Notes: generated from the letters alone by a model not told the origin. 64,000 nucleotides of DNA from JADJLQ01 sp044227925 (GCA_044227925.1 JBGAVW010000020.1:1-64000); one strand, 5' to 3'. Shown: positions 7,843 to 17,507, numbered from the stretch's first letter. Numbers and translations: made by a program.

Positions 7843-8553
7843 TTATGATCCTACTTTAATTAATTGGACTTCAAAAATCAAAGTAGCAAATGGTGGAATT
7901 GCCTGTCCAGCTCCGTTTTCTCCGTATGCCAGATAATATGGAATATAAAGTCTGTATTTAGACCCCTCCTTCATTAACTGTAATGCTTCAGTCCATCCGG
8001 CTATTACCTGATTAGCCATAAATGTGATTGGCTCTCCTCTTTTAATACTGCTGTCAAATACAGTACCATCTATCAATTTACCTTCGTAATGCACTTTCAC
8101 ACTGTCAGCAGAGGTTGGTTTTTTCCCGGTACCTTCTGTAATAATTTCGTATTGGAGTCCGGATTGGGTCACGTGTATGTTGGGTTTCTTTAAGTTTTCA
8201 GCCAAAAATTTTTCACCTTCTTCTTTTATGGGGCCGAATTGTGCTTGTTGTTTTTCAGCCACATAGGCTCTAACAATCTGATCGCATTTTTCCAATGAAT
8301 ACGTGGATAGACCAATGATCTGATGTAATATACCTTTATTTAAATCATCCAGATTTAATTCATTGAATCCCTGGCCCTTTAAACTAGCTCCCAGCAGGGT
8401 ACCCAAAGCATATGACAGCGTATCTGAAATAGTAGTGTCTTTATTAACTTTGATCGGCTGGTTACTCATAGAGTCTTGTTTTGAATTCATGTTTTGTGTA
8501 TTTGCTTTAAAAAAAGTAAGTAATAGTAAAAAAGCAGAAAGTTTGAGTTTCAT
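7843..8553 (-). CDS. FKBP-type peptidyl-prolyl cis-trans isomerase, exported
   Basis: A 236-residue exported isomerase. An N-terminal hydrophobic stretch (about residues 3-18) acts as signal peptide. A helical FKBP_N dimerisation-type domain occupies about 40-125, and the FKBP barrel about 145-234 has the VHYEGKLIDGTVFDSS, VIAGWTEALQLMKEGSKYRLYIP and IPPFATLIFEVQL strands. By homology with FkpA and Mip it speeds proline isomerisation and chaperones proteins in the periplasm. It begins 5 bp after the dipeptidase stop and ends 24 bp before trmD's start, so co-transcription is likely. Confidence 0.93.
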   Translation of the reverse strand: MKLKLSAFLLLLTFFKANTQNMNSKQDSMSNQPIKVNKDTTISDTLSYALGTLLGASLKGQGFNELNLDDLNKGILHQIIGLSTYSLEKCDQIVRAYVAEKQQAQFGPIKEEGEKFLAENLKKPNIHVTQSGLQYEIITEGTGKKPTSADSVKVHYEGKLIDGTVFDSSIKRGEPITFMANQVIAGWTEALQLMKEGSKYRLYIPYYLAYGENGAGQAIPPFATLIFEVQLIKVGS

Positions 8554-8558
8554 TTATT

Positions 8559-9938
8559 TTAATTTGATTTTTTTAATGTAGCATAATGACGGAAAAAATG
8601 AGGAATAGTTTCAATTCCTTTATAAAAATTGAATATTCCGTATTTTTCATTTGGAGAGTGAATATTATCAGAATCAAGACCAAATCCCATCATCACCGTT
8701 TTGACCCCAAGTACCCTTTCAAAAAGGGATACAATGGGAATACTGCCTCCACCTCGCTGCGGTAGCGGTTTTTTACCGAAGGTATCTGACATTGCTTTTT
8801 CAGCTGCAAGATATTCTATTGAATCAGTGGGGGTAACAGCAGGGAAACCTCCATGATGAGGCCTAACCTCTACGGAGACACCTGGAGGGGCAATAGATTT
8901 AAAATGATCAGAAAATAATTTCGTGATTTCATCCGGATGTTGATCTGGTACTAACCTCATACTTATCTTGGCAAATGCTTTTGATGGCAACACCGTTTTG
9001 GCTCCCGCACCAATATACCCTCCCCAAATTCCATTCACATCTAAAGTAGGGCGAATGGATGTTCGCTCAATGGTAGTATACCCTTTTTCGCCAAATACAG
9101 CATTTATATTCAGGTCAGAAGTATATTCCTTTTCATCAAAAGGTGCTTCATTCATTTGTTTCCTTTCCTCCACACTTACCATTTTTACTTTGTCGTAAAA
9201 ACCGGGAATATTTACTTTATGATTTTCATCATGCAGCGAAGCAATCATTTGGGCTAAAGCGTTAATTGGATTGGTTACTCCCCCACCATAAACTCCTGAA
9301 TGCAAATCTCTGTTTGGCCCTGTAACTTCCACTTCCACATAGCTTAGACCTCTGAGCCCAGTGGTCAATGAAGGTACATCATTTGCAATGAGTGAAGTGT
9401 CTGAAATCATGACCATGTCACAGGTGAGCATTTCGGTCTGTTCTTTACAGAATATCTCCAGGTTATTGGATCCTATTTCTTCTTCCCCTTCGATCATGAA
9501 TTTGACATTACAAGGCAATTCGTTACTGGCCAACATAGCTTCGAATGCTTTGATGTGCATAAAAAACTGTCCTTTGTCATCACATGCTCCTCTGGCATAA
9601 ATATTTCCGTCTCTGACAATCGGTTCGAAAGGGGGTGAATGCCAAAGATCAAGTGGATCCGGAGGCTGTACATCGTAGTGACCGTATACTAAAACAGTAG
9701 GTACATTTTCTGCAATAATTTTTTCAGCATAGACTATGGGATGGCCTGCCGTAGGGAATAGGGTAACTTTTTCCGCACCTGCTTGTCTGAGATAATCAGC
9801 TACCTTTTCTGCGGTACGGGATACATCGTCCTTATATTTTGGATCTGCACTGATAGAGGGTATACGCAGCAGTGTAAATAACTCATCTAAGAAGCGGGAT
9901 TTGTGTTGCTCTATAAATTGCTGAGATTTCGATGCCAT
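8559..9938 (-). CDS. M20-family dipeptidase
   Basis: A 459-residue di-zinc peptidase of family M20 (CNDP/carnosinase-like subgroup). Metal ligands and catalytic residues are visible: His87 in VYGHYDVQP, Asp120 in GACDDKG, and the catalytic Glu pair at about 152-153 in IEGEEEIGS. The lid/dimerisation domain lies in the middle (about 205-370) and contains DLHSGVYGG. A conserved His near the C-terminus lies in DSDNIHSPNE. No signal peptide is seen, so it probably acts on imported dipeptides in the cytoplasm. It is first in the run with FKBP and trmD; a TATATTTG box at 9956-9963 precedes it. Confidence 0.93.
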   Translation of the reverse strand: MASKSQQFIEQHKSRFLDELFTLLRIPSISADPKYKDDVSRTAEKVADYLRQAGAEKVTLFPTAGHPIVYAEKIIAENVPTVLVYGHYDVQPPDPLDLWHSPPFEPIVRDGNIYARGACDDKGQFFMHIKAFEAMLASNELPCNVKFMIEGEEEIGSNNLEIFCKEQTEMLTCDMVMISDTSLIANDVPSLTTGLRGLSYVEVEVTGPNRDLHSGVYGGGVTNPINALAQMIASLHDENHKVNIPGFYDKVKMVSVEERKQMNEAPFDEKEYTSDLNINAVFGEKGYTTIERTSIRPTLDVNGIWGGYIGAGAKTVLPSKAFAKISMRLVPDQHPDEITKLFSDHFKSIAPPGVSVEVRPHHGGFPAVTPTDSIEYLAAEKAMSDTFGKKPLPQRGGGSIPIVSLFERVLGVKTVMMGFGLDSDNIHSPNEKYGIFNFYKGIETIPHFFRHYATLKKSN

Positions 9939-9955
9939 ATCCTGGATTTGGGCTG

Positions 9956-9963
9956 CAAATATA
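9956..9963 (-). promoter_or_regulatory. Candidate -7 box (TATATTTG) of the dipeptidase-FKBP-trmD run
   Basis: An exact TAnnTTTG on the minus strand, ending 17 bases before the ATG at 9938. It is the only match noticed in the 136-bp gap upstream. Confidence 0.45.
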
Positions 9964-10074
9964 CTGCGTTTTATTGCACTTCTTGGAGTATATATTTGAT
10001 TGTAATTTTGTGTTCCTGACTGACCTGATTAGGTTTGTTTAGTTTAATTACCAAATTCGGAAACTATATCTTGA

Positions 10075-11607
10075 TTACTTACCACCTTGAATCAAAAAAT
10101 TTATCACTGCCTGTCTGATGTCGTTGCGTAACACATCCTCTTTCATTGGATCAGACACTTGAATCACTCCTGGGGTATTTCTCCCAAAAAATGGTTTAAA
10201 TTCCTGACTTACATCCACCAGGTAATCGTTTATTGCCATGATATACGTTTTACTAAGATCCAGTGGTTTTTCGTTTATGTACCAGTTTCCTTTATCATCT
10301 CTCCTGATCCGATCTACCTGAGGATATGATCCGTTTCCAAGATTTGCTACGGCATAGTCGAGTCCTTGTTTGATATTGGATCCTTTAAGAGACACTGACA
10401 ATATTTTTCCACCATACGGCAGGGTTCGGATTATATCGTATTGTGTGATCTTGCCCATCAATTCATCATCCAATCGTATACTGCCACTGTTGTAAATACT
10501 AAAATCCGTTCCTGGAGAAGCGGCTGTGATAGACTTGGCTATCATTCGGGTGAGATTGGTACTCTTATACCGTACTGATTTTTCTCTCCCGTCATAAGGG
10601 GTTTCGAGCGTGGTGAGAATCTGATCCGGATTAAATCCTTGTTGCTTTAGGCTAGTGTTTGCGATGCCATTCCATTCATCTACTTTTAACTGAGTTTCGG
10701 GATCATCACTTATAGATTGGTCGATTGCTGTTAGAGTGGAGCTTATAGTTACTTTCTTTGATGCCTTATCATATCCTATTTTATGAACATACACTGTTTT
10801 GGCATTTGCATCTGCTTTAGAGATGATCGTACTTCCAATGGTATCATACGAATGCACATGCTCATGCCCACCTACGATTAATTTCAAATCAGGAAATTGT
10901 TTCGCCACCATTTTATCATCCATTATGTCAAGATGTGTAAGACCAATGATAAAATCAGTTACAGGTTTTAGTTTTGATATGGATGATTTAGCCGTTTGAA
11001 AATAATCATCATACTTTACATAGGATTTGGGATTAGAATTGATGCAGAGACCGATTACCCCGATTCTCAATTCTGTGCCATCTGCATCTTTAAACACCAA
11101 AATCTTTTCCTTTGGAATTTCGGTTTCACTAAATTTTGTCAATTTGGTAAAAGCGATAGTATCAGATTGGAAGACATGCCTCACATTTGATCCTATCCAA
11201 TCAAAGTTTGATTCATTGATTCGCCTGATTAATTCTTTTTCAGGAATATCGAATTCGTGGTTGCCAAAAACAACCAAATTGATTCCAACCGTATTCAACA
11301 CATCGACCATTTGACGACCATACATCGGAATTCCCTCGTATTTTATGGTACCTATTGCAGAAGGGAATAAAAAGTCACCACACAGTACTGTGTATGTATT
11401 TGGATTTTCCGACAATAATTTTTTGCGCACACGAGCTACTCTGGCGAGACCTCCTTCTGTTCCATTATTCAGGGGTGATATTTCATATACATCATTTAAC
11501 TGGAGTAGATTAATTGAAATTTTTCCATCGTCTGTTCCCTGTCCAATACTCTTAGTAGAAAAAAGTAAAAAAAAGCCAATATATCCGATTAATAATACAA
11601 GTCTCAT
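10075..11607 (-). CDS. 5'-nucleotidase/metallophosphatase family protein, exported
   Basis: A 510-residue two-domain enzyme. A signal peptide (about residues 1-22) is followed by a calcineurin-like metallophosphoesterase domain with LLQLNDVYE (34-42), CGDF (76-79), GNHEFD (115-120) and GGHEHVHSYD. The C-terminal 5'-nucleotidase substrate domain (about 335-500) has the SGSIRLDD and ILPYGG-like (IIRTLPYGG) strands. In UshA the first motif is DxH; here it is DVY, with Tyr at the usual metal-ligand His. That variant occurs in a recognised subgroup, so activity is plausible but metal coordination may differ. It probably releases phosphate or nucleosides from periplasmic nucleotides or related esters. 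Confidence 0.87.
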   Translation of the reverse strand: MRLVLLIGYIGFFLLFSTKSIGQGTDDGKISINLLQLNDVYEISPLNNGTEGGLARVARVRKKLLSENPNTYTVLCGDFLFPSAIGTIKYEGIPMYGRQMVDVLNTVGINLVVFGNHEFDIPEKELIRRINESNFDWIGSNVRHVFQSDTIAFTKLTKFSETEIPKEKILVFKDADGTELRIGVIGLCINSNPKSYVKYDDYFQTAKSSISKLKPVTDFIIGLTHLDIMDDKMVAKQFPDLKLIVGGHEHVHSYDTIGSTIISKADANAKTVYVHKIGYDKASKKVTISSTLTAIDQSISDDPETQLKVDEWNGIANTSLKQQGFNPDQILTTLETPYDGREKSVRYKSTNLTRMIAKSITAASPGTDFSIYNSGSIRLDDELMGKITQYDIIRTLPYGGKILSVSLKGSNIKQGLDYAVANLGNGSYPQVDRIRRDDKGNWYINEKPLDLSKTYIMAINDYLVDVSQEFKPFFGRNTPGVIQVSDPMKEDVLRNDIRQAVINFLIQGGK

Positions 11608-11625
11608 TTGGATTAAATTTAACTA

Positions 11626-11633
11626 CAAAAATA
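11626..11633 (-). promoter_or_regulatory. Candidate -7 box (TATTTTTG) of the 5'-nucleotidase gene
   Basis: An exact TAnnTTTG on the minus strand, ending 18 bases before the ATG at 11607. It lies in the 96-bp gap after prmC, so the nucleotidase gene can be transcribed on its own. Confidence 0.45.
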
Positions 11634-11703
11634 GAATTAAAAGAATTTTAAAGATGGTCTATTTACAAAACCTAAACAAATCAAAGGTAAAGCAAACCAT
11701 TAC

Positions 11704-12525
11704 TTATCGCCAGCAATACAAAATCCTGTCTTTTCCATTCATATCTTTTATTAACTGCACATCATGGTAATCCGTTGAATCAAAAATCATTCGGGTTTGT
11801 GAGGAATGAAACTCATTTATCTCCGCTATTATTTTACCGGACAAAACAAGTGCTATTTTGCCAAACTCTGCCATTTTCCTATAAAACAAAAGTGGGTCTT
11901 TGCCGGCAAACAAAGCCATATGGGGTTCGTATTGCAAAGTATTGATATCCATTTTATCCAATTCATCCTCCGCAACATACGGAGGGTTACTCACTATAAG
12001 ATCCAAATTATGAGGAAGTTGAGACCAACCGGCTTGATCTAAAAAATCAGCTTGAATAAAATTTAACTTTAAATTTAATTTCTGTGCATTTTCCTGAGCC
12101 AATAACAATGCTGGTTTACTTTTATCCAAAGCCCAAACATCTGCATTTGGACAATATTTTTTTATAGCCAACGCTATACATCCACTACCCGTACCAATAT
12201 CTAAAACTCTGCATTTTCCTGAGCCGATTTTTTTAATTGCCAATTCAGCGACTTCTTCCGTTTCAAATCTGGGTATCAGGACGGAATTATTTACTTTTAT
12301 TTTAAGCCCCATAAAATAGGCTGTGCCGGTAATATACTGTACAGGTTCATATTTTATTAAACGACGGATGGAGTTATTAAAAACAGACAAGTCCAGCGAA
12401 TTTAGCGAAGCAGATTTATCAAACAAATCTTCATGGAGAATGCGCAATATACTTACCGACTCTGTTTCGCCATAAATGGGATTGAGTCTTTCATATCCCA
12501 TCTGTTTAAGATCAGACCAATTCAT
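11704..12525 (-). CDS. prmC: Release factor glutamine methyltransferase PrmC (HemK)
   Basis: A 273-residue SAM methyltransferase that methylates the Gln of the GGQ motif in RF1/RF2. An N-terminal helical bundle binds the release factor (about residues 1-75) and contains EPVQYITGTAYFMGL. Motif I is DIGTGSG (109-115) and the catalytic NPPY is at 180-183, preceded by a hydrophobic strand DLIVS. The usual RPETE reads RFETE here. Length is normal. The gene stands alone on the minus strand, divergent from cdd. Confidence 0.94.
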   Translation of the reverse strand: MNWSDLKQMGYERLNPIYGETESVSILRILHEDLFDKSASLNSLDLSVFNNSIRRLIKYEPVQYITGTAYFMGLKIKVNNSVLIPRFETEEVAELAIKKIGSGKCRVLDIGTGSGCIALAIKKYCPNADVWALDKSKPALLLAQENAQKLNLKLNFIQADFLDQAGWSQLPHNLDLIVSNPPYVAEDELDKMDINTLQYEPHMALFAGKDPLLFYRKMAEFGKIALVLSGKIIAEINEFHSSQTRMIFDSTDYHDVQLIKDMNGKDRILYCWR

Positions 12526-12629
12526 ACCTTTTCCTCAGCAAATAATATATAGTTAGACGAAAAATTAAAAAGGGTATGGTTTTTGCAATTACCACTTTCC
12601 TTCTATTTTGAATAACTATTTTTTTTATA

Positions 12630-13103
12630 ATGGCAACAAAGATCGCAAATAAGATATCAACGAAGCTAAAAGGTTTTACTGATAAATCTTTATTAAAATC
12701 AGCAATGAAGGCCTTAGCCTTGTCGTATTCGCCTTATTCTCATTTTGCAGTAGGTGCGGCGGTACTGAAAGCAGATCTCAATGTTTATTTGGGTGCAAAT
12801 ATTGAAAATGCCTCTTATCCGTTATGCCTGTGTGCTGAAAGATCAGCCATTGCCCATGCTCACAGCAGTGCCCCAAAGTCTTCCATTTTAGCCATCGCGG
12901 TAATGGCAAAGTCCAAAACTATGGCCATAACGAATACAGTGACTCCTTGCGGTGCCTGCAGGCAAGTGATCAGTGAATTCGAAGAAATGCAGGGGGCACC
13001 GATCAGAATCATACTGGGCAATGATGATGCTTCAAAAATTATGGTTTTTGAAAGTATTAAAGAGCTTTTGCCACATTCATTTGATTCAAAATTTTTAATG
13101 TAA
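12630..13103 (+). CDS. cdd: Cytidine deaminase
   Basis: A 157-residue homotetrameric-type cytidine deaminase that converts cytidine and deoxycytidine to uridine forms in pyrimidine salvage. The zinc site is complete: Cys68-Ala-Glu70 (Glu is the proton shuttle) and Cys107-Gly-Ala-Cys110. Substrate-binding NIEN (57-60) is present after the YSPYSHFAVGAA strand. An extension of about 20 residues at the N-terminus is longer than in the B. subtilis enzyme. The gene is divergent from prmC across a 104-bp gap. Confidence 0.95.
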   Translation: MATKIANKISTKLKGFTDKSLLKSAMKALALSYSPYSHFAVGAAVLKADLNVYLGANIENASYPLCLCAERSAIAHAHSSAPKSSILAIAVMAKSKTMAITNTVTPCGACRQVISEFEEMQGAPIRIILGNDDASKIMVFESIKELLPHSFDSKFLM

Positions 13104-13127
13104 ACAGAATTATTTGAGCGTTATAGG

Positions 13128-13147
13128 ATTTAACTCCCGAGTTAAAT
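13128..13147. promoter_or_regulatory. 20-bp palindrome upstream of the efflux operon
   Basis: ATTTAACTC-CC-GAGTTAAAT: two perfect 9-base arms around CC. It lies about 80 bp before the adaptor ATG (13229) and just upstream of a possible promoter (TTG at 13165-13167, TAGTTTTA at 13184-13191). The 2-base centre makes it more operator-like (for example a TetR- or MarR-type site) than a terminator, although it could also end the cdd transcript. No regulator gene is adjacent. Confidence 0.4.
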
Positions 13148-13228
13148 TAATCTTATATTTTACATTGCCCCATCCACCCAATTTAGTTTTACTCGCATCT
13201 TTAGATAGTTAACCCAAAATTTGATGCT

Positions 13229-14623
13229 ATGAAATGGATGCGAATAATATTGCCCATACTTATTGTAGGAGGTATCGTAGCCGGTACTTTATATTCTAAA
13301 TCGTATAAAAAATCAAGCCAACGCACTGCAATCACGGCCAGGGTAAAAAAGGGTGTTTTCGAAGTGGGTGTATCTGCAGGCGGAGAATTGAGAGCAAAAA
13401 AATCCCAACAAATACTGGCCCCTGCAATAGAAATGCAAGGTGCTGGATTATTTCAAACTACCATCTCAAACCTGGTACCGGAAGGCACTGTGGTCAATGC
13501 CGGTGATTTTGTAGCTGAATTGGACCGAAATCAATTAGGTACACGTATAAAAGATGTACAAGCAGAATTAGAAAAAGTAAATACTCAGCTCGAACAAGCC
13601 AAAATAGATACTGCAATAGATTTGCGCAATCTGCGAGATCAAATTGTGAACCTGGAATTTACTATAGAAGAAAAACAATTATTGGTCAATCAAAGCAAAT
13701 ACGAACCACAATCCGTATTCCGCCAAGCAATGATCGATAAAGAAAAATCAGAAAGGGACCTCAATCAGTTAAGAAATAAATACAAGCTTACCCTCGAAAA
13801 ATCAGTAGCAAAAATCGCGGAAATCAATGCAGGAATCAAACAATCCCAAGGTAAACTCCAGCGGTTAAATGAGTTGAGTGCTAAATTCAGAGTTACTGCT
13901 CCTAAACCCGGCATGGTAATTTATGCACGATCGTGGAATGGGAAAAAAGGCCCCGGCTCACAAGTATCTGCCTGGGATCCGGAGGTCGCAGAACTACCGG
14001 ATCTTACAATGATGGTGAGCAAATCTTTCGTAAACGAAGTCGATATTAGTAAAGTAAGAATAGGCCAGGATGTACATATCACGGTAGATGCATTTCCAAA
14101 TAAAGTATATACGGGCCAGGTATTGAGTATTGCCAATGTGGGGGAAGACATGCGTAACTACGACACTAAAGTATTTGAGGTCATAATAAATATAGCTGAG
14201 CGTGATTCCATTCTCAAACCAGCCATGAGCACCACCAATGATATAAAAGTGCATAGATTTGAGAATGCCATTTCCGTACCCATCGAATCTGTGACTATTG
14301 ACAGCCTGGCTTATGTATATAAACAATCTGATGGCAAAATAGTCAAACAGGAAGTGATTCTCGGTCCTGCTAATGGGGTGGAAATTATGATCATCACTGG
14401 ATTGCTTGAAAATGAAGAAGTAAGACTCACCCCTCCTACAGATAAAGAATCTTATGTAACTAATCTGCTAAAACAAGAGGACAAGTCAAACGCAAAAAAA
14501 GAATACGAGGATCAGATACAGGCATTTGAGAAGTTGTTGGCGAAAAAATCTGAAGATGCCAGAAAGCAAGACCTGGATAAAGAAAATGCAAAAGGTGGTG
14601 GAGTAATTATTATTTCAGAATAA
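13229..14623 (+). CDS. Periplasmic adaptor subunit (HlyD/MacA-like) of efflux system
   Basis: A 464-residue membrane-fusion protein anchored by an N-terminal helix (about residues 4-22). A long alpha-helical coiled coil rich in E, K, Q and R (about 105-215) is flanked by the two halves of a lipoyl/barrel-sandwich domain, followed by a beta-barrel (TMMVSKSFVNEVDISKVRIG) and a membrane-proximal domain. The C-terminal 40 residues are charged, a family-unusual tail. It would bridge the inner-membrane permease and the TolC-like channel encoded next. The gap to the permease gene is 15 bp; the three genes form an operon. Confidence 0.88.
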   Translation: MKWMRIILPILIVGGIVAGTLYSKSYKKSSQRTAITARVKKGVFEVGVSAGGELRAKKSQQILAPAIEMQGAGLFQTTISNLVPEGTVVNAGDFVAELDRNQLGTRIKDVQAELEKVNTQLEQAKIDTAIDLRNLRDQIVNLEFTIEEKQLLVNQSKYEPQSVFRQAMIDKEKSERDLNQLRNKYKLTLEKSVAKIAEINAGIKQSQGKLQRLNELSAKFRVTAPKPGMVIYARSWNGKKGPGSQVSAWDPEVAELPDLTMMVSKSFVNEVDISKVRIGQDVHITVDAFPNKVYTGQVLSIANVGEDMRNYDTKVFEVIINIAERDSILKPAMSTTNDIKVHRFENAISVPIESVTIDSLAYVYKQSDGKIVKQEVILGPANGVEIMIITGLLENEEVRLTPPTDKESYVTNLLKQEDKSNAKKEYEDQIQAFEKLLAKKSEDARKQDLDKENAKGGGVIIISE

Positions 14624-14638
14624 CATCAACCAAGTTAC

Positions 14639-15988
14639 ATGAAAAGATCATTACTCAATCTAGGTATTGCGGTCGATGCCGTGCAGGTAAACAGACTAAG
14701 AGCATTATTAACTGCTCTTGGCATCTTGTTTGGAGTGGCAGCTGTAATATCAATGCTTGCCATTGGCGCAGGAGCTAAACAAGCAATACTGGATCAGATG
14801 AGGCTCATCGGGTCAAATAATATCATCATCAAAGCAGTGGTACCATCTGCCAATAAAAAATCAGGCGAAGGAAACGATAATTCAAGTGCTACCTCCACTG
14901 CAACCAAAGCCAATAAAAAACGCCCCTGGTCTCCCGGTCTTACCTTACATGATATACAAGCCATTCAAACGGCAATTCCACAAGTAGAGAGCACAAGCCC
15001 TGAATTAAGTATGCAAGTAAATGCTTTGTACCAGGGTTACACGATGCCGGTCACCTGCAATGGCATTACCAATGATTTCTTCTCATTAAATAATCTGTCT
15101 CTGGCCAATGGAAGCTTCTTTTCGGATCTTCAGGCATTTGAAGCTTCACCAGTCTGTGTAGTGGGTAAGGATATTATGGTCAAATTATTTCACAATGAAT
15201 CTCCTATAGGTAAAAAACTAAAATGCGGAAATCAATCCTTGACGGTAATTGGAGTACTCAATTCCAGATTGACCAGTTCTGAATCATTAAAAACGCTTGG
15301 ATTGAGATCCTATAATGCAGAAATATTTATACCAATAAAAACTGCCTTGATACGATATGAAGACCGATCCCTGGTAACGAAAAAGGACTTGTCCCGTGGC
15401 AATTGGGAAAACGGAGAGACAAAAGAAATGAGCAATTATCACCAATTGGATAGAGCCATCATACAACTGGATGATCCTTCCTCCCTTACGGCCAGTGCAG
15501 AAGTGATAAGCCGAATATTAAAAAGGCGACACCTTGATCAGGTAGATTACGAAATTGAGATTCCCGAATTATTAATCCAACAACAACAAAAAACGCAGGA
15601 TACGTTCAATATGGTACTGGCAGTGATTGCCGCCATATCATTGTTGGTAGGTGGCATTGGGATAATGAATATAATGCTCGCTTCAGTATTAGAGAGAATA
15701 AAAGAAATCGGATTAAGAAGGTCATTAGGCGCTTTACAAAACGACATTGTTCAACAATTTTTATATGAGGCCATATTTATTAGCTGTATCGGAGGAATAG
15801 TCGGCATCATACTTGGGATCACCTCTGCAAAAATCATTGCATCTTATGCCCAGATCCCGACGGTAATTTCACTTTGGTCAGTGGTATTGGCATTTGGTGT
15901 GTCCATTTCCGTCGGGATGATTTTCGGTTTTTTCCCTGCACAAAAGGCGGCATTACAAGATCCCATCAAAGCATTGAGGGTAGAGTAA
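14639..15988 (+). CDS. MacB-like ABC transporter permease (no fused ATPase)
   Basis: A 449-residue permease of the MacB/FtsX type. The first transmembrane helix (about 22-44, RALLTALGILFGVAAVISML) leads into a large periplasmic MacB_PCD domain. Three helices follow after about residue 323, with the ERIKEIGLRRSLGA coupling segment and a C-terminal EALRVE-like end (KALRVE). A Ser/Thr/Asn-rich insertion with basic residues is present at about 78-98. Type VII ABC transporters use such permeases for mechanotransmission with a cytoplasmic ATPase. No ATPase domain is fused and none is encoded in the operon, so the nucleotide-binding partner must come from elsewhere. Confidence 0.88.
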   Translation: MKRSLLNLGIAVDAVQVNRLRALLTALGILFGVAAVISMLAIGAGAKQAILDQMRLIGSNNIIIKAVVPSANKKSGEGNDNSSATSTATKANKKRPWSPGLTLHDIQAIQTAIPQVESTSPELSMQVNALYQGYTMPVTCNGITNDFFSLNNLSLANGSFFSDLQAFEASPVCVVGKDIMVKLFHNESPIGKKLKCGNQSLTVIGVLNSRLTSSESLKTLGLRSYNAEIFIPIKTALIRYEDRSLVTKKDLSRGNWENGETKEMSNYHQLDRAIIQLDDPSSLTASAEVISRILKRRHLDQVDYEIEIPELLIQQQQKTQDTFNMVLAVIAAISLLVGGIGIMNIMLASVLERIKEIGLRRSLGALQNDIVQQFLYEAIFISCIGGIVGIILGITSAKIIASYAQIPTVISLWSVVLAFGVSISVGMIFGFFPAQKAALQDPIKALRVE

Positions 15989-16020
15989 TTTAGTAGTAAA
16001 CACATTTTTAATCATTAATT

Positions 16021-17490
16021 ATGAATAGTAGATTTTTATTCAGTATTTGTTTGATTTATCTTGTATTTCCATGTCCTTTATCCGCACAAATAGAAAAATA
16101 TAATCTGGGCGAAATCATTTCATTGGCCCAGGGTGAATCACCCCAGGTAAAAATTGAAAAAGTGCGATTGAGCAATGCTTTCTGGAGATTACAATCATTT
16201 AAAGCGGATCTAAAACCCAGAATAAACTTAAATGCAACACTACCCAATCTCAATCGAACAATAGATGAAGTAGTATTGCCCACAGGAGCCAGTCAGTATC
16301 TTAATCGTTCTCAGATGAATAATAACTTGGGAATTAATTTAAGCCAATCGATCAGTGCTACCGGTGGAACCGTATTTGCAGCTACAGGTCTATCCAGATT
16401 GGACATTTTTAAAACCAATACGACGGATGCTAATTTTTCATATCGAGGTCAGCCTTTTTATCTTGGATTTTCTCAGCCTATATCAGGATATAATTCCTGG
16501 AAATGGGACAAACAATTACGGCCACTGGAATTTGAAGCTTCCAAAAAAATATTTTCTGAAAATAAAGAAAATATAGCTAGCCAGGCTGTTGCCCTTTATT
16601 TTGACTTATTGCTATCTCAATTAGAGCTAAATGCCATTTCCAAATTGAAATCCAGCTCAGATACTTTATACCTGTTAAACAAATCCAGATTCGAGGTTGG
16701 AAAAATAGCCGAGACCGAACTACTTCAAAGTGAAATAAACCTGATGAATACAGATGTATCGGTAGCTCAATCCAAGCTCCAGGTATCCACTGCCAACGAG
16801 CGCTTACGAAATTTTTTAGGCCTGCAAAGAAATGTGGAATTTGAACTGGTTGCACCGGATGCCATTCCTGAATTTATAGTTACGGCTGAAGATGCAATAG
16901 ATCGTGCCAGAAAAAACCGAAGTGAATTTATAAATCAAACCATAAGTAAATTAAATGCCGAATCAAATCTGGATAGGGCCAGGAGAAATAAAGAAATCAG
17001 TTTTAATGGCACTATTGGATTCACCCAGACCGGCAAAACCGTGGCTGAAGCATTGAGCAAGCCATTGGATCAGGAAATTATATTTCTAGGTATAAATATG
17101 CCAATAGCCGACTGGGGTAAAACCAAAGCCAGAACTGAAATTGCAAAATCCAACCTGGAACTTGTAAATATGAATAATGAACAGGAAAGAACAAATTTTG
17201 AACAAGAAATCAGGCTTAAAGTAAATCAAATCCAACTTAAAAAAGACGGAGTAAAAATTGCGCAAAGGGCAAATGAAGCTTCCAATAAACGATTTGATCT
17301 CAGTACACAGCGATATCTGATTGGTAAAATTTCTATTACTGAGCTCAATCAAGCGATCGAAGATCAAAACAAATCAAGGCAGGCCTATTTTAATGCCTTA
17401 AGGGATTTTTGGGTGAGTTATTTTGAAATACGAAGACTTACCCTATATGATTTTATTGAAAGGAAAGAATTAGTGCATGAACAGAAATGA
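16021..17490 (+). CDS. TolC-family outer membrane efflux protein
   Basis: A 489-residue outer-membrane factor with a signal peptide (about residues 1-23, ending LSAQ). Two OEP repeats of long amphipathic helices follow, marked by QLELNAISKLKSSSDTLYL and the later EIRLKVNQIQLKKDGVKIA segment. It would trimerise into a channel-tunnel that docks with the adaptor encoded two genes upstream. It is the last gene of the operon, 32 bp after the permease, and ends convergently 17 bp from kdsB. Confidence 0.9.
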   Translation: MNSRFLFSICLIYLVFPCPLSAQIEKYNLGEIISLAQGESPQVKIEKVRLSNAFWRLQSFKADLKPRINLNATLPNLNRTIDEVVLPTGASQYLNRSQMNNNLGINLSQSISATGGTVFAATGLSRLDIFKTNTTDANFSYRGQPFYLGFSQPISGYNSWKWDKQLRPLEFEASKKIFSENKENIASQAVALYFDLLLSQLELNAISKLKSSSDTLYLLNKSRFEVGKIAETELLQSEINLMNTDVSVAQSKLQVSTANERLRNFLGLQRNVEFELVAPDAIPEFIVTAEDAIDRARKNRSEFINQTISKLNAESNLDRARRNKEISFNGTIGFTQTGKTVAEALSKPLDQEIIFLGINMPIADWGKTKARTEIAKSNLELVNMNNEQERTNFEQEIRLKVNQIQLKKDGVKIAQRANEASNKRFDLSTQRYLIGKISITELNQAIEDQNKSRQAYFNALRDFWVSYFEIRRLTLYDFIERKELVHEQK

Positions 17491-17507
17491 TCGGTTCATT
17501 TTCAGGT

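Noticed and set aside
10075..11607. Nucleotidase called inactive because of DVY in place of DxH
   Set aside because: The same variant occurs in a recognised subgroup and the other metal motifs are intact, so loss of activity cannot be claimed.
11345..11770. 141-codon plus-strand ORF spanning the prmC-nucleotidase gap
   Set aside because: Mostly antisense to the nucleotidase signal region and prmC's end; no motif recognised.
16577..16855. 92-codon minus-strand ORF opposite the TolC-like gene
   Set aside because: Antisense shadow of helical repeats in a well-supported outer-membrane factor.
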